Below are positions 6,491-8,947 of a stretch of DNA of 8,947 bases, piece after piece. The first letter of the stretch is position 1. The number at the start of each line of letters is the position of its first letter. The notes under the pieces are model-generated. The model was not told where the DNA came from. It saw nothing but the letters and a program-made list of their open reading frames with translations, and did not search any database. The position numbers were made by a program, and so were the translations under genes. Source of the stretch: BS750m-G62 sp964577175. GTDB lineage: Bacteria > Planctomycetota > Phycisphaerae > FEN-1346. The DNA lies in assembly GCA_964577175.1 (NCBI GenBank), contig CAZNYC010000153.1, forward strand, positions 1 through 8,947, written 5' to 3'.

Positions 6491-6562
6491 CGGTGGGTCT
6501 CCGCACCCGCCGCGCAGCCCTGTGAGAGGCGTTGCGAGCGCGGTGGGTGCGGAGACCCACCG
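6491..6562. repeat. Palindromic repeat family 2, copy D
   Basis: A 72-bp element in the divergent region. The arms 6491-6508 and 6545-6562 are perfect inverted repeats of 18 bases (core GGTGGGTCTCCGCACCC). After one G-T wobble six further inner pairs follow, giving about 25 pairs with a 22-base loop (6516-6537). It matches copy C (4071-4137) in inverse orientation. The block CAAAACGCT at 6472-6480 just left of it also occurs inside copy C (4101-4109), so the unit boundaries have been rearranged or extend further left. It lies between the pheA and hpf promoters without overlapping either. Confidence 0.85.
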
Positions 6563-6633
6563 GGCGGGATGTGGCCGGGCAATCGCGTTCCCTCCGGGCC
6601 ACCGGCGGATTCGTCCCCCGGTTGGCGAAATCG

Positions 6634-6662
6634 TTGACTTGCCCCCCCTGCCCTGATACACT
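6634..6662 (+). promoter_or_regulatory. Extended -10 promoter for the hpf-pts operon
   Basis: -35 TTGACT (6634-6639), a 17-base spacer, and -10 TACACT (6657-6662) preceded by TG plus one base (6654-6656), an extended -10 element. The start point would be near 6669, leaving a leader of about 66 bases before the hpf start codon. Confidence 0.75.
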
Positions 6663-6672
6663 CGCTTCAGGC

Positions 6673-6695
6673 GGGGCGCCGGTCTGCGGTGCCCC
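6673..6695 (+). promoter_or_regulatory. Hairpin in the hpf leader
   Basis: GGGGCGCC (6673-6680) and GGTGCCCC (6688-6695) form an 8-bp stem with one G-U pair and a 7-base loop, close to the predicted 5' end of the hpf transcript. A 5' stem of this kind could stabilise the mRNA. No known riboswitch or protein-leader structure is recognised. Confidence 0.35.
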
Positions 6696-6734
6696 TCGTG
6701 GGTAGGATAGCGTCCGAGACTCGGGAGGGATTCG

Positions 6735-7064
6735 TTGCAAATTAAAATCGCGCTGAAGGATGACTCGATCGGCGATGACATGAAGGAGCGGGCCCGCGAG
6801 AAGGCCCAACGGCTTCTGAAGTACTACGACAAGATCCAATCGATCCGCATCGTGCTCGACAAGAACGGCGAGGGGTACTCCTGCGAGATGATCGCCGACC
6901 TGGAACACATGCACGACCTGGTCGCCGAAACCACCGGCCGGAACCTGCAGGCGGTCATCGACGAGACACACAACCGGCTCGAGCGGCAAATCCGCAAGCA
7001 CAAGCAGCGGACCCGCCACCGCAAGGGCCGCGGACCCAACCCGCACCAGCCGTCACGCACCTGA
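6735..7064 (+). CDS. hpf: Ribosome hibernation promoting factor (short HPF/YfiA-type)
   Basis: Binds the small ribosomal subunit and inactivates or dimerises ribosomes in slow growth. The 109-residue protein is the short form: a single S30AE-type domain (about 1-95) with the paired helices at 13-30 and 67-94, ending in the family pattern LERQIRKHKQR, then a short basic tail. It lacks the C-terminal dimerisation domain of long HPF. It starts at TTG (6735-6737), with an excellent GGGAGGGA ribosome binding site about 6 bases upstream; no in-frame ATG exists near enough to replace it. It is first gene of the hpf-ptsN-ptsH-ptsI operon. hpf beside ptsN is also found in proteobacterial rpoN loci, but no rpoN is in this window. 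Confidence 0.93.
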   Translation: MQIKIALKDDSIGDDMKERAREKAQRLLKYYDKIQSIRIVLDKNGEGYSCEMIADLEHMHDLVAETTGRNLQAVIDETHNRLERQIRKHKQRTRHRKGRGPNPHQPSRT

Positions 7065-7108
7065 GGGGGACGGTCCGGACGGAGCCGTACCGCGGAGGAA
7101 CCGCCTGC

Positions 7109-7579
7109 ATGAAGTTCAGCGCCTTCATCGTCACCGAAGCCATCCGTACGGACCTGAAGGCCGACACACCCCGCTCCGCCGTCGACGAGATGGTCGGGGC
7201 ACTCATCGAGGCCGGCGCCGTCGCGGAGGACCAGCGCCGCCGCCTCGTCGACGCCGTCATGCGCCGCGAGAAGAAGGGGACGACGGGGTTCGGCAACGGG
7301 GTGGCGATTCCGCACGCCAAGCACGAGGACGTGGAGGGGGTGGTCGGCACGGTCGCCCTCAGCCGCGACGGCCTGGACTTCGAGGCGCTGGACGGCGAAC
7401 CCGTCCACCTCCTGTTCCTGCTGCTGTCGAACCCGGAGGCGCCGGAAGCGCACCTGAGAGCCATGGAGCACATCTTCCGCAGCATCAAGAACGACCACCT
7501 CCGCCGCTTCCTGAGCCAGGCCTCGTCGCGGCGGGAACTGGTCGACGTGCTGCACGAGGCCGACGAGGAAACCGGTTGA
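7109..7579 (+). CDS. ptsN: PTS EIIA component, nitrogen-regulatory (PtsN) type
   Basis: A 156-residue EIIA domain of the fructose/mannitol family, occupying nearly the whole protein. The phosphorylation site is His69 in GNGVAIPHAK (62-71); other family marks are LLFLLLSNPEAPEAHL and the ending helices with FRSIKNDHLRRFL. It would receive phosphate from HPr. The length, lack of fused EIIB or EIIC domains and placement next to hpf favour the regulatory PtsN type rather than a sugar transporter part. The ATG at 7109-7111 has GGAGGA 9 bases upstream, inside a small GCGG/CCGC stem. It lies 44 bases after hpf. Its stop codon lies in a strong palindrome (7578-7596). Confidence 0.9.
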   Translation: MKFSAFIVTEAIRTDLKADTPRSAVDEMVGALIEAGAVAEDQRRRLVDAVMRREKKGTTGFGNGVAIPHAKHEDVEGVVGTVALSRDGLDFEALDGEPVHLLFLLLSNPEAPEAHLRAMEHIFRSIKNDHLRRFLSQASSRRELVDVLHEADEETG

Positions 7580-7596
7580 CGCCCCCCGGGGGCGTC
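7578..7596 (+). other. Perfect palindrome at the ptsN stop / ptsH leader
   Basis: GACGCCCCC (7578-7586) and GGGGGCGTC (7588-7596) are perfect 9-base arms around a single C. The left arm overlaps the ptsN TGA. As RNA it would give a stem of about seven pairs with a small loop, 22 bases before the ptsH start. No T-run follows, so an intercistronic stabiliser or partial attenuator is more likely than a full terminator. Confidence 0.45.
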
Positions 7597-7618
7597 CATC
7601 CTGCGGAAAGCCGACCCG

Positions 7619-7924
7619 GTGCCCGAACGCGAGGTGGAAATCGTGAACCCGCTGGGGCTGCACATGCGGCCGGCGGCGAAGTTCGTCGAGACCGCCAACC
7701 GGTACCGGGCCGGCGTCACCGTCCGCAATGGCGACCAGGCGGTCAACGGCAAGAGTATCACGGAGATGATGCTCCTGGAGGCGATGCCGGGCACCACCCT
7801 GGTGCTCGAAAGCACCGGCGACGACGCGGAGGCGTGCCTGGACGCCCTCGCCGGCGTGGTAGCCAACTTCGATAAGAACCTGGACTCCGGCGGTAACACG
7901 GCACAGGCGGATGGAAACCCGTAA
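7619..7924 (+). CDS. ptsH: HPr phosphocarrier protein
   Basis: A 101-residue HPr that carries phosphate from Enzyme I to EIIA. The active-site motif is NPLGLHMRPAAKF (10-22), with the phosphorylated His at position 15 as in classical HPr. A serine is conserved at position 46 in NGKSITEMMLLEA (43-55), the regulatory site used by HPr kinase where that enzyme exists; no hprK is in the window. Residues 88-101 form a short polar tail beyond the fold. The start is GTG (7619-7621) with GGAAAG 8 bases upstream, a modest site that gives the correct N-terminus. The gene overlaps ptsI by 14 bases, implying translational coupling. Confidence 0.92.
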   Translation: MPEREVEIVNPLGLHMRPAAKFVETANRYRAGVTVRNGDQAVNGKSITEMMLLEAMPGTTLVLESTGDDAEACLDALAGVVANFDKNLDSGGNTAQADGNP

Positions 7925-8947
7925 AGGCATCGCGGTCTCGCCCGGCGTGGCGATCGCTCCGGCGGTCGTCCTGGACAGCGAGCAGTTTCGCATTCCCCGC
8001 CGCAGCATCCACCCCGACGAGGTGGACGGCGAACTCGCCCGGTTCCAGCGGGCGGTCGACCGCGCCCAGGAGGAAATCGGCGAACTCCGCGAGCGCGTCA
8101 CGAGCGACGTGGGCGAACGTCTCGGCGCCATCTTCGACGTCCAGGACGCCCTCCTGAGCGATCCCCGCCTGCTCGGGGAAGTCCGCGAACTCATCCAGCG
8201 CGAGCACTACGCGCCCGAGTACGCCGTCGCCCAGATCGTCCGCGGCTACGCCAAGAAGATCCTCGCCCTGCCCAACCGGTACATGTCCGAACGGGTGGCC
8301 GACGTCTGGGACGTGGAGAAGCGCCTCCTGCGGAACCTGATCGGCGCCAAGCGCGAGAACCTGAAGGAACTGACCGAGCCGGTCATCGTCATCGCCCACG
8401 ACCTGACGCCGAGCCAGACGGCGAGCCTGGACCGCTCGAAGGTCCTCGCCTTCGCCACGGACGTGGGCGGCCGGACGAGCCACACCACCATCGTGGCCCG
8501 CGCGATGGGCATCCCGGCGGTCGTCGGCCTCCAGACGATCACCGCCGACCTCGCGGGGGGCGACACGGTGATCGTGGACGGCAACCGGGGCCTCGTGGTG
8601 GCCGACCCGGACGAGGTCACCATCCACCGCTTCCGCGAGGCCGAAGAGCGGTTCCACCTCATGGAGGAGGACCTCGGGCACCTGCGGGACCTGCCCGCCG
8701 TCACGCAGGACGGCCACGAGGTCCGCCTGTGGGGCAACATCGAGTTCCCCCACGAGGTGGCCGCCTGCATCCACCGCGGCGCCACCGGCATCGGCCTGTA
8801 CCGGACGGAGTTCCTGTACCTGGACCGCGAGGAGGAGCCCACCGAAGAGGACCACTTCCAGGCCTACGCCGAGGCGGTCGAGGCGTGCCAGGGCCGCCCC
8901 CTCACCATCCGCACCTGCGACCTGGGGGCCGACAAGTTCACCCACCT
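7911..8947 (+). CDS. ptsI: PTS Enzyme I (PEP-protein phosphotransferase), 3' end outside the window
   Basis: Autophosphorylates with phosphoenolpyruvate and passes phosphate to HPr. The first 345 codons are present of an expected 570-590. Order of domains: the HPr-binding N-terminal region starting KGIAVSPGVAIAPAVV (5-20); the swivelling phosphohistidine domain with TDVGGRTSHTTIVARAMG, active-site His191 (codon at 8481); and the beginning of the PEP-binding barrel with GIGLYRTEFLY (293-303), Arg298, and TIRTCDLGADK (332-342), Arg334. These are offset by two from E. coli His189, Arg296 and Arg332. There is no N-terminal GAF domain, so this resembles PtsI and not PtsP. The ATG at 7911-7913 lies inside the end of ptsH; the site upstream (AGGCGG) is close and weak, consistent with coupling. 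Reading is open to the window end. Confidence 0.95.
   Translation, partial: METRKGIAVSPGVAIAPAVVLDSEQFRIPRRSIHPDEVDGELARFQRAVDRAQEEIGELRERVTSDVGERLGAIFDVQDALLSDPRLLGEVRELIQREHYAPEYAVAQIVRGYAKKILALPNRYMSERVADVWDVEKRLLRNLIGAKRENLKELTEPVIVIAHDLTPSQTASLDRSKVLAFATDVGGRTSHTTIVARAMGIPAVVGLQTITADLAGGDTVIVDGNRGLVVADPDEVTIHRFREAEERFHLMEEDLGHLRDLPAVTQDGHEVRLWGNIEFPHEVAACIHRGATGIGLYRTEFLYLDREEEPTEEDHFQAYAEAVEACQGRPLTIRTCDLGADKFTH

Larger units (their letters stand above)
6319..6734. other. Divergent regulatory region between pheA and hpf
   Basis: A 416-bp gene-free stretch separating the two divergent units. It contains the pheA leader and promoter on the left, palindromic repeat copy D in the middle, and the hpf promoter and leader on the right. 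Short open frames crossing it read through the palindromes and have no family resemblance, so I do not call a gene. Confidence 0.8.

Noticed and set aside
6319..6734. Riboswitch or T-box upstream of pheA or hpf
   Set aside because: The leaders predicted from the promoters are only about 78 and 66 bases, with simple stems and no recognisable conserved motif.
7758..8945. A 395-codon minus-strand open frame
   Set aside because: It lies antisense to ptsH/ptsI, whose products are unmistakable, and shows no family resemblance.
7911..8947. Truncated ptsI pseudogene
   Set aside because: The frame is open to the last base and the catalytic residues are intact; it is cut only by the window edge.

Overview
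This is a G+C-rich bacterial chromosomal window (about two thirds G+C by eye) made of core housekeeping genes on two divergent transcription units. Protein features and gene order (yicC-gmk-rpoZ, tpiA-secG, pheA next to a Thermotoga-type DAHP synthase, hpf-ptsN-ptsH-ptsI) suggest a Planctomycetota-like bacterium, possibly a Phycisphaerae relative. That assignment is inference from protein style and intergenic repeats; no rRNA or other marker is present to fix it.

Left arm (66-6318, all minus strand). In transcription order: pheA (chorismate mutase/prephenate dehydratase/ACT), aroF (DAHP synthase with N-terminal regulatory domain), tpiA, secG, pyrE, yicC, gmk and rpoZ. Gaps suggest three groups: pheA-aroF (entry into and phenylalanine branch of aromatic amino-acid synthesis), tpiA-secG-pyrE (glycolysis, protein export, pyrimidine synthesis), and yicC-gmk-rpoZ (RNA metabolism, GMP phosphorylation, RNA polymerase omega). 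The last three genes are joined by 4-base ATGA and GTGA stop/start overlaps. A near-consensus promoter lies upstream of pheA.

Right arm (6735 to the window end, plus strand). hpf (ribosome hibernation factor), ptsN (EIIA-Ntr-like), ptsH (HPr) and ptsI (Enzyme I, cut by the window end) form a compact operon behind a strong-looking extended -10 promoter. A phosphate chain PEP > EI > HPr > EIIA is encoded with no sugar permease in view, which suggests a regulatory PTS tied to ribosome hibernation.

Intergenic DNA. Every gap over 100 bp carries a palindromic repeat. Two copies (1867-1967, 3088-3187) belong to a 100-bp family with 13-bp terminal inverted repeats and three internal hairpins. Two copies (4071-4137, 6491-6562) belong to a second, roughly 70-bp family and lie in opposite orientations. 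A 7-bp tandem repeat abuts the tpiA ribosome binding site. No CRISPR array, tRNA, rRNA, integrase, transposase, toxin or defence gene was seen. I find no undescribed multi-gene system; the repeats and the PTS-hpf operon are the parts most worth a second look.
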